From assembly GCF_900167465.1 (NCBI RefSeq), contig NZ_FUWR01000005.1:1-64000 (forward strand): a stretch of 64,000 bases of DNA. The letters run 5' to 3'. Both the position numbers and the translations under genes were made by a program. Origin of the DNA: Trichlorobacter thiogenes (GTDB lineage Bacteria > Desulfobacterota > Desulfuromonadia > Geobacterales > Pseudopelobacteraceae). The notes under the pieces are model-generated. The model made no database searches and had not been told where the DNA came from. It was given only the letters and a program-made list of their open reading frames with translations. Shown in pieces: positions 50,667 through 59,890 of the stretch. The number at the start of each line of letters is the position of its first letter. Position 1 is the first letter of the stretch.

Positions 50667-52073
50667 CTACGGCAAACTGACAATGAACTCTGCCCCTTCG
50701 GACCTGTTCCGTGCCGACAGGCTGCCAGCCATATGCTTCTCAATGATGGTCTTTGCCATATAGAGACCGATGCCGGTTCCTTCCCCCGGCCCTTTGGTGG
50801 TGAAGTACGGTTCAAAGATGTGAGGCAACGCTTCAGGGGCGATCCCGCCGCCGTTGTCCTGAACCGACAGGACTGCCCTGTTGTTTTCTGCGCTGATTCT
50901 GACCAGAATCCGTCTATCCGGGTTGATGCTGTGATTTAGCGCATCAATGGCGTTGTTGAGTATATTCAGCACCACCTGAATATACTCGGCCTGATAGCCG
51001 TTGACCATAAGCTCGTCATGGACATTCAACTGACAGCTTATGCCGTAATGTTCCATCTGCGCCGAGACAAAGCTGATCGCCTTGCTGACCGCCTCTTTAA
51101 CTGAAAACGGATGTTTCTGTTTTTCGTTTCTGAAGAAGGTACGAAAATCATCAATGGTCTTCGACATATAATTGATGATTGCCATGATGTTCTGGACATC
51201 GCTCTGAATCTGCTCGTCGGTCAGCTCATGAGAGGCCTTCAGTAGCTGCATGCTTTGGACATAAATTGCAATATTGTTCAATGGTTGCCGCCATTGATGG
51301 GCAATATTGTTCAGCATCTCTCCCATGGCGGCATGGCGGCTCTGCTGTAACAGCAGTTCATCCTTTTGACGCAACTCTGCAATCGCCTCAGCAACCCGCA
51401 TTTCAAGGGTGTGGTTCAGCTCCTCCAGTTGTGCCTGCTGCAAACTGAGCTGTTCTTCAGCCCGCTTGCGTTCAGAGATGTCCCGTACCATCACCACAAT
51501 CCGGTTTTCACCGTCAAGGGTTGCCCGGCGCATGCTGACCTCAACCCACAGACGGCTGGCATATTTTGTGGTGGTGATCCATTCAAAGGTCTGGGGAGCG
51601 CCTTCTGCACAACGCTGAATCCATTCCAGTGCCTCAACTTCGCTATAGGGCGACTCTCCCGTTCCTACCTGATAGAGACCTTTGTTCAGCACCTCATCTC
51701 GACTGTAACCGTAGAGCCGACACATGGTCTCATTCACGTCAAGAATACGCCCTGACTCTGCATCATGGATAAATACGGCGTCGTTAAGAGAATCATAAAT
51801 GGTATGAAAGCGCTCTTCACTACCCTGCAACAGGGCAGTTGCCTTTGCCAGTTTCAGGTTATCGGAATAGATGAGTTTATAGAGGATCAACGAGGTAAGC
51901 AGGACAAACAGCCAGCCCTTGAAAAGCGCAATCCTGGTCAGGGTGTCATGGTCAGACACCAACCAACCAACAATAGTGTCGGAAACAAGAATCCAGACCG
52001 CTGCAAAGAAGGCGTAAATGCCGACAATACGCAATGCAGCCAATCGTACCTGTGGTGGGGCGTTGGGAAGCAT
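50667..52073 (-). CDS. Membrane PAS sensor histidine kinase
   Basis: This 468-residue kinase has two TM segments (about 15-37 and 45-65), a PAS domain (about 80-205), a coiled coil (about 205-240) and an NtrB/FixL-like phosphoacceptor region. The phosphoacceptor is in HAAMGEMLNNIAHQWRQPL (His in AHQWRQPL). The ATPase domain has NILNNAIDAL, VQDNGGGI and GTGIGLYMAKTIIEKH. The HQWRQPLN type is common in Geobacter-like bacteria. No response regulator is adjacent. The start has a GAGGAGG site. Confidence 0.93.
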   Translation of the reverse strand: MLPNAPPQVRLAALRIVGIYAFFAAVWILVSDTIVGWLVSDHDTLTRIALFKGWLFVLLTSLILYKLIYSDNLKLAKATALLQGSEERFHTIYDSLNDAVFIHDAESGRILDVNETMCRLYGYSRDEVLNKGLYQVGTGESPYSEVEALEWIQRCAEGAPQTFEWITTTKYASRLWVEVSMRRATLDGENRIVVMVRDISERKRAEEQLSLQQAQLEELNHTLEMRVAEAIAELRQKDELLLQQSRHAAMGEMLNNIAHQWRQPLNNIAIYVQSMQLLKASHELTDEQIQSDVQNIMAIINYMSKTIDDFRTFFRNEKQKHPFSVKEAVSKAISFVSAQMEHYGISCQLNVHDELMVNGYQAEYIQVVLNILNNAIDALNHSINPDRRILVRISAENNRAVLSVQDNGGGIAPEALPHIFEPYFTTKGPGEGTGIGLYMAKTIIEKHMAGSLSARNRSEGAEFIVSLP

Positions 52074-52223
52074 GACGAACCTCCTCGGTTCGTCCCAAGT
52101 GTAGCAGGCATCACTAAGACGTCAACTACCCCAGTTTCTTCGCTAGAGGGGCATAGCGCTTTCAAAACAGCCCGCAAGAGCAACCTGATTAATCAATTAC
52201 AACGTTGCACAAATTGTTTCAGG

Positions 52224-53411
52224 CTATTTTATGATGATCTGATCCACAACGAGGGTCCCGTGACTGACAACCAGCGTATCATCGATTAAAGTAAAATCAT
52301 TTACTTCCCTAGTTGAGCTATTAAATGAATCATTAAAACCACCTTTTAAAGTGGCCAACACATTCGGTCGGTTAAAGGTGGTTCCTGTTGGAGTGTAGCT
52401 TTTCTGTGCAAAAATTGTCTCATAATTCTGAACAGCAGAAAAGGCTTCCGCTAACGAAGAAAAATATCTCGCTGCACCCTCTATTTTAAACGGCTGCAAA
52501 GAGAAAGATGCAATGACTGTTTTATTGTCGCTCATCCAAATATCGCACGGATTGCTCTGGCCTGAACAATTACTGTCCACCCACCCGCCAAAACTTGAAT
52601 TATCGCTTGGAACTGCAGTTATTGTCGAGCCCAGGTTGGCAACTATAGAAATAGTACAAGAAGGTTCGGTGCATGTACCCCCAGGGGAACTGGAAAGAAA
52701 ACCATTCCCAGAGCCTGTTTGCTGCAAAGTCAGGGAATATGTAGGTCTGAGAGAAAGCGGCAATACAGCTTCAATAATTGAACCATTTGGGACCGTAGTG
52801 GTCAGGCTGTTCATGAAATACCCATACTTCATGCCGGATAGTGTAACTTCATGAGCAGAGGGAACAATGGCCACAAAGACACCGCTTAAATCAGTCTCCG
52901 TACCAGGAACAATATTATGCGAAGCTGCATCAACATACATAATCTGGGTCGTCGCTACATTAGTACTAGCAGAAACACCGCTAAGTAGAGACCCACTATT
53001 GCTATCAACTACGCCCACTATGACAGCACTACGCCCTGGTAATAGTTCTAATTCGTCAGGGGTAAAGAGATAATAAGGATAGTTTGAGTTATCAAAACTC
53101 TGGGAAGATGAATAATACTGGGTATAAACAGGCAGGTAGCCAACCTTCGTTATTTTGAGACGAAAGAGTGCCGCTTGAGGAATGCCAGACACAACAAAAA
53201 AACCATTTTCGTCAGTCACGTTAAATAATGTGGGGCTGCCATCAACTTCAACCAGGACACCTGCCACCGAGGCATTTACGCGGTCTTTTACAACTCCGGC
53301 AAGGCTAATTGTTGACAAATTCGAAGAAGGGTTAGCCATAGATATCTCTGGTAGTATTGACCACAAAAAAACAAACATGGTCATCAACAATACGCTGCGC
53401 TTCTTCATCAC
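52224..53411 (-). CDS. Secreted protein with carboxypeptidase-regulatory-like and beta-repeat domains
   Basis: This 395-residue protein has a signal peptide (cleavage near residue 26, after SMA). Two or so Ig-like carboxypeptidase-regulatory domains follow (about 35-125, GVVKDRVNASVAGVLVEVDG; about 130-220). A Listeria-Bacteroides-type repeat (about 225-305) carries GSGNGFLSSSPGG and FGGWVDSNCSG with paired cysteines. The last 90 residues are Ser/Thr/Asn-rich. It is clearly more AT-rich than its neighbours and lies alone between a kinase and the polyphosphate genes, suggesting foreign origin. A surface or extracellular structural role is likely. Confidence 0.8.
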   Translation of the reverse strand: MMKKRSVLLMTMFVFLWSILPEISMANPSSNLSTISLAGVVKDRVNASVAGVLVEVDGSPTLFNVTDENGFFVVSGIPQAALFRLKITKVGYLPVYTQYYSSSQSFDNSNYPYYLFTPDELELLPGRSAVIVGVVDSNSGSLLSGVSASTNVATTQIMYVDAASHNIVPGTETDLSGVFVAIVPSAHEVTLSGMKYGYFMNSLTTTVPNGSIIEAVLPLSLRPTYSLTLQQTGSGNGFLSSSPGGTCTEPSCTISIVANLGSTITAVPSDNSSFGGWVDSNCSGQSNPCDIWMSDNKTVIASFSLQPFKIEGAARYFSSLAEAFSAVQNYETIFAQKSYTPTGTTFNRPNVLATLKGGFNDSFNSSTREVNDFTLIDDTLVVSHGTLVVDQIIIK

Positions 53412-53494
53412 ATATCGTCCTTATCAAAAAATACGTTATCTTTTTTAACTAGCACAGATTCCCGCAATAACAAGAGTGATTACCAAAAAAGACA

Positions 53495-54316
53495 TCAACC
53501 ACCCCAGAACTTCTGCCAGAGGGCCATAATGATCTCAAAGGCGATCAGGATGATAATGATCCATTCCAGGCGGGCGGAGCGGCGGGCATGGGAGAGGTTT
53601 GAAAAGACATCGGTGACATCCATCAGAGTTTCTGCCTTGTGCTTGATCTCCTGATAGCGGGGACGCAGTTCAAACAGGTTGGAGATGGTCAGGTAAAAGC
53701 GGTCTGCCTCAGCGTCATCCCAGGTGCTTTCCGGCTTATCCAGCACCATGATATGGGCGATTGAGGTGTATTTGAAGCCCAGTATCACTGAGGCCAGTTT
53801 GGCAAGCCGCTTGTCCGGCAGTTCCAGCACACCCTGCCCCAGGCGGTTGATCATGACGCCGACTTCGTCAAAGACCGCATCCACATGCTCTTCAATCCGC
53901 TCCAGGGCAACCGACTTGGCAATCACAAAACAGATGATCTCCAGCAGCTCCTGCTTGAACTCCGGCATACTGGCGCTGTCGTTGGTTATGGAGGGCTCAG
54001 CAGCCGGATTGATCTCCAGCTGATAGTCTTCACGGAAAGGGAGCTGGGGCTGTTCCTTCAGCTGTTCAAGGTGCTGCTTCAACCCTTCAATGCAGCGGGC
54101 AACAATGTCGTCACTGCAGTTCAGAAAGACCATACCGCCGAAATAATAGAGGTAGACCCAGACCCCGTCACCTGCTGCAGAAGGGGTGAAGGTAACCGGA
54201 TTCAGCCGCATCGGTTCTTCCCAGCGGTACTTGCGATCAATCCCCAATCGCGTTGCCAGACGGTTCAGGTCAAGATCGCCGCCAATGGCAAAGGCGGTAA
54301 ACTGATAGCGCATCAT
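53495..54316 (-). CDS. RMD1/DUF155 family protein with C-terminal membrane anchor
   Basis: This protein of about 273 residues resembles yeast RMD1-family proteins. The middle has VWVYLYYFGGMVFLNCSDD. A core of helices follows (SVALERIEEHVDAVFDEVG, LELPDKRLAKLASVILGFKY, FYLTISNLFELRPRYQEIKHKAETLMDVTDVF cited in part), then a C-terminal TM segment (LEWIIIILIAFEIIMALWQ). The ATG at 54316 overlaps the ppx stop (ATGA), implying coupling. The function is unknown. Confidence 0.83.
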   Translation of the reverse strand: MMRYQFTAFAIGGDLDLNRLATRLGIDRKYRWEEPMRLNPVTFTPSAAGDGVWVYLYYFGGMVFLNCSDDIVARCIEGLKQHLEQLKEQPQLPFREDYQLEINPAAEPSITNDSASMPEFKQELLEIICFVIAKSVALERIEEHVDAVFDEVGVMINRLGQGVLELPDKRLAKLASVILGFKYTSIAHIMVLDKPESTWDDAEADRFYLTISNLFELRPRYQEIKHKAETLMDVTDVFSNLSHARRSARLEWIIIILIAFEIIMALWQKFWGG

Positions 54317-55854
54317 GGCAGGCAACCCTCTGTTGCAAACAGTACCTGCAGACCAAAGGCCTTTTCAAACAGGTCTTTTTTGGCGCTGGCACCAAACAGT
54401 TCCACGGCCAGATCTTCAGTACCGGACAGAGTCAGCCGCACCAGACTGCCTTCAACGCAACATTGCAGACCGCTGACCGTTGAGCAGCGCCGCCGGTCAA
54501 GCCCATCGGCCAACCGCAGGATGCCAGCCAGCTTGATCACCGTTGTCTGTTCCTTGACTGTGAGACGCTGGAATTCATCATGTTTCTTTTTGGGCAACGA
54601 CTTGCGGTGATAACGGGCGATGACCGCCACCATTTCACGTTCACGAGGGGTGATGCCAAACAGGTCGGCATGGCGGATCAGGTGGCAGGAATGTTTGTGG
54701 TGGCTGTGGTAGCTGATGTAGTAGCCGATATCATGCAGCAGGGCAGCTGCCTCAAGCAGCACCCGTTCACGTTTTTTCAGCCCATAGCTATCGGCCAACC
54801 CGTCAAACAGGGCCAGTGACAGGGTTGCCACCTGTTGGGAGTGCATATCATCCATCTGACAGGATCGGCCAAAGCTGACCACTGATTCACGCCAGGAACG
54901 GGGCGAAGGTGCATCCGGCGCCAGACCGCGCCTTTTGATCGCCTCGACGATCATCCCTTCCCGGATACCGTGGCTGTTTACCAACAGGGTGTTGGCGTTA
55001 AACAGCTCCATCATGGTATCCACCAGCCCGACACCGGCCACGATAATATCAGCCCGGTCCGGCGTAAGCCCCGGCACCTCACGGCGTCCCTTGAGGTCAC
55101 GACGCTGGAGCATGGCCAGCAGATGCACCACCTCTGAGCGCAGCACCTCCAACCCATGCACCCCTTCCACCGGGTTGCGACGCAGTTGCAGGGCCATCTG
55201 GGCAATGGCGTTGATGGTACCGCCAGAGCCGATCAGGGTCGGCAGGGTCAGCTTATCCCCATCCAGCTGCTTCTTGACCGTATCTCGGATATGCTTCTGA
55301 AACTTGCGGTAGTCGGTGGAGCGGAGCGGATCAGCCTTCAGGAACTGCTCGGTCATCACCACCGCGCCCAGCTCAAAAGAGTAGAACTCCTCCACATGCA
55401 CACCTTGGGCAGTGATCAGCTCAACACTGCCGCCACCCACATCCAGCACACCAAACCGTTTGCCGTGGGTATCAAAGTTACGCAGGGCTGATTGGGCTGC
55501 CAGGGCGGCCTCTTCATCGCCGGAGATGACCCGGATCTCGCTCCCCAGCAGTTCGGAAAAACGTTTAACCAACTGCGGACCATTGGCTGATTTACGCATG
55601 GCACTGGTGGCCACCGCATCAATCGCCTTGACCTTGAGGCCGGTTACCAGCTTGTGCATCCGGATCAGGGCTGCCTCGGCCCGTGCCACCGCTGCAGCGG
55701 AGATCTCGCCGGTCTCGGCAATCCCCTCTCCCAGCCGTACCGTATCCTTTTCGTCATCAAGAATACGAAAACTACCGTCTTGATTACATTCAACCACGAT
55801 GCAACGAATGGAGTTGGTACCGATATCTATGGCGGCAAGACGGTCTTTGGTCAT
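54313..55854 (-). CDS. ppx: Exopolyphosphatase / pppGpp phosphatase (Ppx/GppA family)
   Basis: Ppx/GppA enzymes remove phosphate from polyphosphate ends or from pppGpp. The 513-residue protein has the two actin-like lobes (AAIDIGTNSIRCIVVE at the start, VLDVGGGSVELITAQG near residue 140, IGSGGTINAIAQMAL) and the C-terminal HD-like domain (LLHDIGYYISYHSHHKHS). The long form with that domain matches E. coli Ppx. It sits between the RMD1-like gene and a CHAD gene on the same strand, in a phosphate island. Confidence 0.93.
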   Translation of the reverse strand: MTKDRLAAIDIGTNSIRCIVVECNQDGSFRILDDEKDTVRLGEGIAETGEISAAAVARAEAALIRMHKLVTGLKVKAIDAVATSAMRKSANGPQLVKRFSELLGSEIRVISGDEEAALAAQSALRNFDTHGKRFGVLDVGGGSVELITAQGVHVEEFYSFELGAVVMTEQFLKADPLRSTDYRKFQKHIRDTVKKQLDGDKLTLPTLIGSGGTINAIAQMALQLRRNPVEGVHGLEVLRSEVVHLLAMLQRRDLKGRREVPGLTPDRADIIVAGVGLVDTMMELFNANTLLVNSHGIREGMIVEAIKRRGLAPDAPSPRSWRESVVSFGRSCQMDDMHSQQVATLSLALFDGLADSYGLKKRERVLLEAAALLHDIGYYISYHSHHKHSCHLIRHADLFGITPREREMVAVIARYHRKSLPKKKHDEFQRLTVKEQTTVIKLAGILRLADGLDRRRCSTVSGLQCCVEGSLVRLTLSGTEDLAVELFGASAKKDLFEKAFGLQVLFATEGCLP

Positions 55855-55866
55855 TATGGATACTCC

Positions 55867-56745
55867 CTACAGCTCAAAACAATAGGCAATCGGGTTGGCA
55901 ATCAGCAGATCACACAACTTCTTCAGCAGTTTACGCTGTTCTTTGGCAATATTTTTCAGCTGTTTTTCCCGCACCGGTTCCGGCAGATCAGCCGCCCCCT
56001 GTAGCAGGGCTGCAATCACCACCCGGTCATTCATATCACCCAACACTGACTGATACTGGCGCAGCTGATCCAGTAAGACCTGCTGCTTGCCACCCAGTAT
56101 AGCATGGAGCAGCTCGGTGAAGTAGCGCCACTTTTTGACCGCAATCCGCAGGGCATGGCGTTCCTCCACCATCTCTGGGGCAGCCACCAACGGCAGCAGG
56201 GCATGGATCGGGTAGTACAAGGCCAGATTGCGTTCGGACAACAGCGCCAGCAGCCCCTGCGAAGCGATATTATCCGGTGTCACCAGCGCTGTTGCCGCAG
56301 CACGGAGCTGGCGTTCCAGCTTCATGCAATCAAGCGTTTCCAGTAAACGTCTGGCCTGGGCCGCCTCCTGTTTCCGCTGTTGTCCCAATGAGGCAAGCAA
56401 CGGCTCAAGCCCTTGTTCGCCGGTCTTTTCCAGATAGAGCAGGGTTTCATCCAGATTCCGCACCAGTCCAAGTTCACGGGTCAGGCGTCTGATAGGCCGC
56501 CGCAGGCGGTCCATCCGTTCTGTTCCGATAAACGGCCCCAGTTGTTCAACCGCGCCACGCAGACGACGGCTGGCCACCCGCAGATCGTGGATATGCTCAA
56601 CATCAAAACAGTTCAGGGTCTGATGGCGTAATTGCAGGAGATCATCCCAACGGGAGGTAAGACAGGCAGCAAAGGCCTCCAGCAGCTGACGGCTGCCGGG
56701 TAACGGCGGTTGAACCGTTCTATGCGGACTATTGGACAGGGACAA
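55867..56745 (-). CDS. CHAD domain protein
   Basis: This 292-residue protein consists of one CHAD domain, a helical bundle with conserved histidines and basic residues that binds polyphosphate. DVEHIHDLRVASRRLRGAVEQL near residue 50 and RHALRIAVKKWRYFTELL near 197 are the paired family motifs. The start is a TTG at 56745, inside the end of sixA, so it is uncertain. Position next to ppx strongly supports a polyphosphate role. The two genes are 12 bases apart. Confidence 0.9.
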   Translation of the reverse strand: MSLSNSPHRTVQPPLPGSRQLLEAFAACLTSRWDDLLQLRHQTLNCFDVEHIHDLRVASRRLRGAVEQLGPFIGTERMDRLRRPIRRLTRELGLVRNLDETLLYLEKTGEQGLEPLLASLGQQRKQEAAQARRLLETLDCMKLERQLRAAATALVTPDNIASQGLLALLSERNLALYYPIHALLPLVAAPEMVEERHALRIAVKKWRYFTELLHAILGGKQQVLLDQLRQYQSVLGDMNDRVVIAALLQGAADLPEPVREKQLKNIAKEQRKLLKKLCDLLIANPIAYCFEL

Positions 56746-57241
56746 GGACTTTCTTTACTGAACTGATCAGCTTGCCGCCGGCTGGTGCAAGCCAGAGAAA
56801 ACGGGCCGGTTTGCCCGGTTTTAGACGCGGTTCCAGACAGAGACAGCTCCCTTTACCCAATCCGGCCACCTGCTCTTTACCCAGCAACAGGGCAGCGGTC
56901 TGACTCAGCAATGGTTCATGTCCCACCAGCATGATACTCTTCAGCTTTTGACGACTATGCAGCAGCTCCACCACCTGATCAGCAGTAGATTCCGGCGCAA
57001 GCCGACTATCAGCCGACAGCTCGGCATGGCTGCCAACTTCAGCCATCAGCAGTTCTGCTGTCTGCACAGCCCGGGTCAAGGGGCTGGTAATGATCTGATC
57101 AGGCCGCACCCGCTTTTTATGCAGACGAGAGGCCGCCTTCTGCATGGCCTTACGCCCTTTTTTAGTCAACCAGCGTGTACTGTCCTCAAGCCCTTCAGCC
57201 TGTTCTACCGCCTCTGCATGTCGTACCAGATAGATCTCCAT
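56729..57241 (-). CDS. sixA: SixA-like phosphohistidine phosphatase
   Basis: This 170-residue histidine-phosphatase-superfamily protein has YLVRHAEA near the start (catalytic His of the RHG motif, here RHA), ITSPLTRAVQTAELL (second arginine), and SIMLVGHEPLLSQTAALLLG (second His). SixA in E. coli removes phosphate from a PTS histidine. It could equally act on another phosphate ester. The ATG has an AGAGGAG site. It overlaps the CHAD gene by 17 bases. Confidence 0.88.
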   Translation of the reverse strand: MEIYLVRHAEAVEQAEGLEDSTRWLTKKGRKAMQKAASRLHKKRVRPDQIITSPLTRAVQTAELLMAEVGSHAELSADSRLAPESTADQVVELLHSRQKLKSIMLVGHEPLLSQTAALLLGKEQVAGLGKGSCLCLEPRLKPGKPARFLWLAPAGGKLISSVKKVLVPVQ

Positions 57242-57285
57242 CGGTAGTCTCCTCTTCGTAGAGTCTAACGCATTTTGCCAAGAGT

Positions 57286-59031
57286 TCAAGCCGCTGGCAG
57301 TGTTACCGTAAAGGTGCTGCCCTTGCCCGCCTCACTGGTCACGGCAATCTCGCCGCCATGTAGTTGGACAATATGTTTGACAATGGCCAGCCCCAGGCCG
57401 GTGCCGCCCTGTTCCCGGCTACGTCCTTCATCAACCCGGTAGAATCGTTCAAAAATCCGTTTCAGGTCTTTGGGGGGGATACCGATGCCGGTGTCGCTGA
57501 CTTCAATTACCACCCGCTTGTTTTCCTGACGGGTCCGTATCGCAATATCACCGCCATCCGGGGTGTACTTGATGGCGTTATCCAGCAGATTCAGCAGCAC
57601 CTGTTCCAGTTGCCCCTGATCTGCCAGCACCTTGGGTATTGATTCCGGGCAGGCAGCAGTCAACCGGATCCCCTTGGTACGGGCATGATCTTCCATCAGC
57701 ATCTGGGCCTTACGAATGGTTCCGCACAGGTCCAGCGGATGCAGGGCCAAAGCGGCATCCCGCGCTTCAAGTTTGGACAGGGTCAAAATATCATTGATCA
57801 GGCTGGTCAGCCGCTCGGCATGACCGGCAATAATGGAGACAAAATGTCGCCCCCGCTCAGGTACATCTTCCAGCGCGCCATCCAGCAGGGTCTCGGCATA
57901 GCCTTTGATGACCGCCACCGGGGTGCGCAGCTCATGGGAGACGTTGGCCACAAAATCACGGCGCATGGTCTCAATCCGCTTCATATCGCTTATATCGTGG
58001 AAGACCGCCACGGTACCGCGCTTGCCATGTTCTCCAGACAGCGGCACCCAGTGGGCCATCAGCACCAGATTGGTGGCAGGGATGGTGATCTCGCAGGTCA
58101 CTTCATCACCGGATTCACGCTGTTCCTCAAAGGCCTGCAGCAGATCAGGATGTCGGCAGACCTCCACCAGTGGTCGGCCTTCCACCTCGCCAGGCAGGCC
58201 GAACTGTTTGCGGAAGGCCGGGTTGACCAGAATAATGGCCCCCTGGGTATCGGTCACCATCACCCCTTCACCCATGCCCCGCAGAATGGCAGCCAGACGC
58301 TGCTGTTCCGAGGTAAGTTTGTGCATCTGATCTTCAATCCGGGCAGCCATTTCGTTCAGGACTCGGGCCAGATAATCGATCTCTTCACCTTTACCGGTGG
58401 GCACCCGCACACCCCGCTCACCAATACCGATCCGGGCCGCAGCATCGGCGATCTCACGAAGCGGACGGGCCGTGATCTTTGAGAAAATGACGCTTAAAAT
58501 CAGCGAGATGATCAGTAGCGCAATCAACGTACCGCCCAGCAGGCCATGCAGGTTCTCTTTAGCTGCGTCAAACGATTCAAGGGGCAGGGCAAGCCGCAGC
58601 ACCGCCGCCTGACCGCTTGCAACCGGCAGGGCCACGTACAGCATGGTAGCCCGTACCGTTTCTGAATAGCGAATGGCGCTGCCGCTGCCGGTCTTCAGGG
58701 CCTGTTGCACCTCCGGCCGCATTAGGTGGTTCTCAATGCCGGACAGCTGGTCATCACGCAGGTCTGATTCACCCAGCACACGACCGTCGGCTGCAATCAG
58801 GGTAACCCGCGACTTGATCGCTGCTCCCAGTTTGTGGGCAAGCTTCTGGGGAGGGAGCTCCTTTTGTTGTTCAACCAGTAGCTTGGCCAGCTTGGCCTGT
58901 TGCTGGAGATTTAAGCGACTTTCATCCAGCAGCCGTTGTTCCAGCAGATGATTGACATAGCCGAACCCGCCACCGGCAATCAGCAGCGAAAGGGAGATAT
59001 ACGATAGAAACAACTTCCAGCGAAATGACAT
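57286..59031 (-). CDS. phoR: Phosphate regulon sensor histidine kinase PhoR
   Basis: PhoR phosphorylates PhoB when phosphate is limiting. The 581-residue protein has TM1 (about 7-27), a periplasmic domain (about 30-165), TM2 (about 168-190), HAMP (about 190-243), PAS (about 255-365) and kinase domains. The phosphoacceptor is in [21 protein letters not shown] (His of SHELRTP; cited in part) and the ATPase in [19 protein letters not shown]. The periplasmic sensor makes it longer than E. coli PhoR and like the PhoR/PhoP-type of Gram-positive bacteria. It starts three bases after the phoB stop. Confidence 0.93.
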   Translation of the reverse strand: MSFRWKLFLSYISLSLLIAGGGFGYVNHLLEQRLLDESRLNLQQQAKLAKLLVEQQKELPPQKLAHKLGAAIKSRVTLIAADGRVLGESDLRDDQLSGIENHLMRPEVQQALKTGSGSAIRYSETVRATMLYVALPVASGQAAVLRLALPLESFDAAKENLHGLLGGTLIALLIISLILSVIFSKITARPLREIADAAARIGIGERGVRVPTGKGEEIDYLARVLNEMAARIEDQMHKLTSEQQRLAAILRGMGEGVMVTDTQGAIILVNPAFRKQFGLPGEVEGRPLVEVCRHPDLLQAFEEQRESGDEVTCEITIPATNLVLMAHWVPLSGEHGKRGTVAVFHDISDMKRIETMRRDFVANVSHELRTPVAVIKGYAETLLDGALEDVPERGRHFVSIIAGHAERLTSLINDILTLSKLEARDAALALHPLDLCGTIRKAQMLMEDHARTKGIRLTAACPESIPKVLADQGQLEQVLLNLLDNAIKYTPDGGDIAIRTRQENKRVVIEVSDTGIGIPPKDLKRIFERFYRVDEGRSREQGGTGLGLAIVKHIVQLHGGEIAVTSEAGKGSTFTVTLPAA

Positions 59032-59034
59032 GGT

Positions 59035-59715
59035 CTACTCCTCCAGCTTATAGCCAAAGCCACGCACGGTCTTGATCATCTCACCGGCATCCCCCAGCTT
59101 GTTCCGCAAACGGGTTACATGGGTATCCACGGTACGGGTATCACCCACAAAATTATAGCCCCAGACATCCTGCAGCAGCAGTTCACGCTTCATGACCCGC
59201 CCGCTATGCTCAGCCAGATAGAGCAGCAGTTTGTACTCTGTGCTGGTTAGCTCAATCTCTGCATCGGCCACGGTGACCCGATGACTGCCACAATCAATGG
59301 CTATCGTCCCCATGGTGATCTGCCGTTCCGTGTTGACCGGTTCCTGACCGCTGCGTCGCAGAATGGCACGAATTCGCAGCATCAGCTCCCGCATGGAAAA
59401 CGGCTTGACGATATAGTCATCGGCCCCCATCTCAAAGCCCACCACCCGGTCAATCTCGTCACCCCGTGCAGTCAGCATCAGCACCGGGATGCCACGGGTC
59501 TTGTCACTGTGGCGCAGGGATGAACAGACCTCGGTCCCCATCATGCCGGGCAGCATCAGATCCAGCAGAATCAGATCCGGCAACTCCCGCCGGGCGGTCT
59601 CCAACCCCTCCAGACCGGTTCCGGTCACCAGCGCCTGATAGCCCTCTTTTTCAAGGTTATAGGCCAGCAACTCCGCCAGATCACGCTCATCCTCAACGAT
59701 CAACACCTTCTTCAT
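59035..59715 (-). CDS. phoB: Phosphate regulon response regulator PhoB
   Basis: This 226-residue OmpR-family regulator has a receiver domain (about 1-120: KVLIVEDERDLAELL, LILLDLMLPGMMG with the phosphoacceptor Asp, VKPFSMRELMLRI) and a winged helix (about 130-225: ELTSTEYKLLLYLAEHSGRV, DVWGYNFVGDTRTVDTHVTRL cited in part). The ATG at 59715 has AGGAG nine bases upstream. It is first in phoBR, 3 bases before phoR. A Pho-box-like pair upstream suggests autoregulation. Confidence 0.93.
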   Translation of the reverse strand: MKKVLIVEDERDLAELLAYNLEKEGYQALVTGTGLEGLETARRELPDLILLDLMLPGMMGTEVCSSLRHSDKTRGIPVLMLTARGDEIDRVVGFEMGADDYIVKPFSMRELMLRIRAILRRSGQEPVNTERQITMGTIAIDCGSHRVTVADAEIELTSTEYKLLLYLAEHSGRVMKRELLLQDVWGYNFVGDTRTVDTHVTRLRNKLGDAGEMIKTVRGFGYKLEE

Positions 59716-59782
59716 AATGGTCATCTCCTGTGCCACTAAACCAGAAAACAGCTTATTTTAGATTGTAACAGTATCAGAGCAA

Positions 59783-59800
59783 GGTTACAGGCTTGTTACG
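59783..59800 (-). promoter_or_regulatory. Putative Pho box upstream of phoB
   Basis: On the gene strand, CGTAACAAGCCTGTAACC has two TGTNAC-like units 11 bp apart, about 70-85 bases before the ATG. A single TGTAACA (plus strand) lies nearer at 59764. It closely matches the pstS element (CGTAACATGCCTGTCACA). Confidence 0.65.
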
Positions 59801-59828
59801 CCGGTGCAAACAGTTTGTGGCAGAATGC

Positions 59829-59860
59829 AAAAAGGCTGCCTCCAAACAGAAGCAGCCTTG
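59829..59860 (-). terminator. Rho-independent terminator after pit
   Basis: On the minus strand, AAGGCTGC and GCAGCCTT (59852-59859 and 59832-59839) form an 8-bp stem followed by a T run. It ends the DUF47-pit transcript just before the phoB promoter. Confidence 0.85.
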
Positions 59861-59890
59861 TACAGACCATTAATTCGCCACAGAAGAAAC

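Noticed and set aside
53412-53494. Possible c-di-GMP riboswitch before the AT-rich secreted gene
   Set aside because: The region is short and AT-rich without the conserved GEMM motifs.
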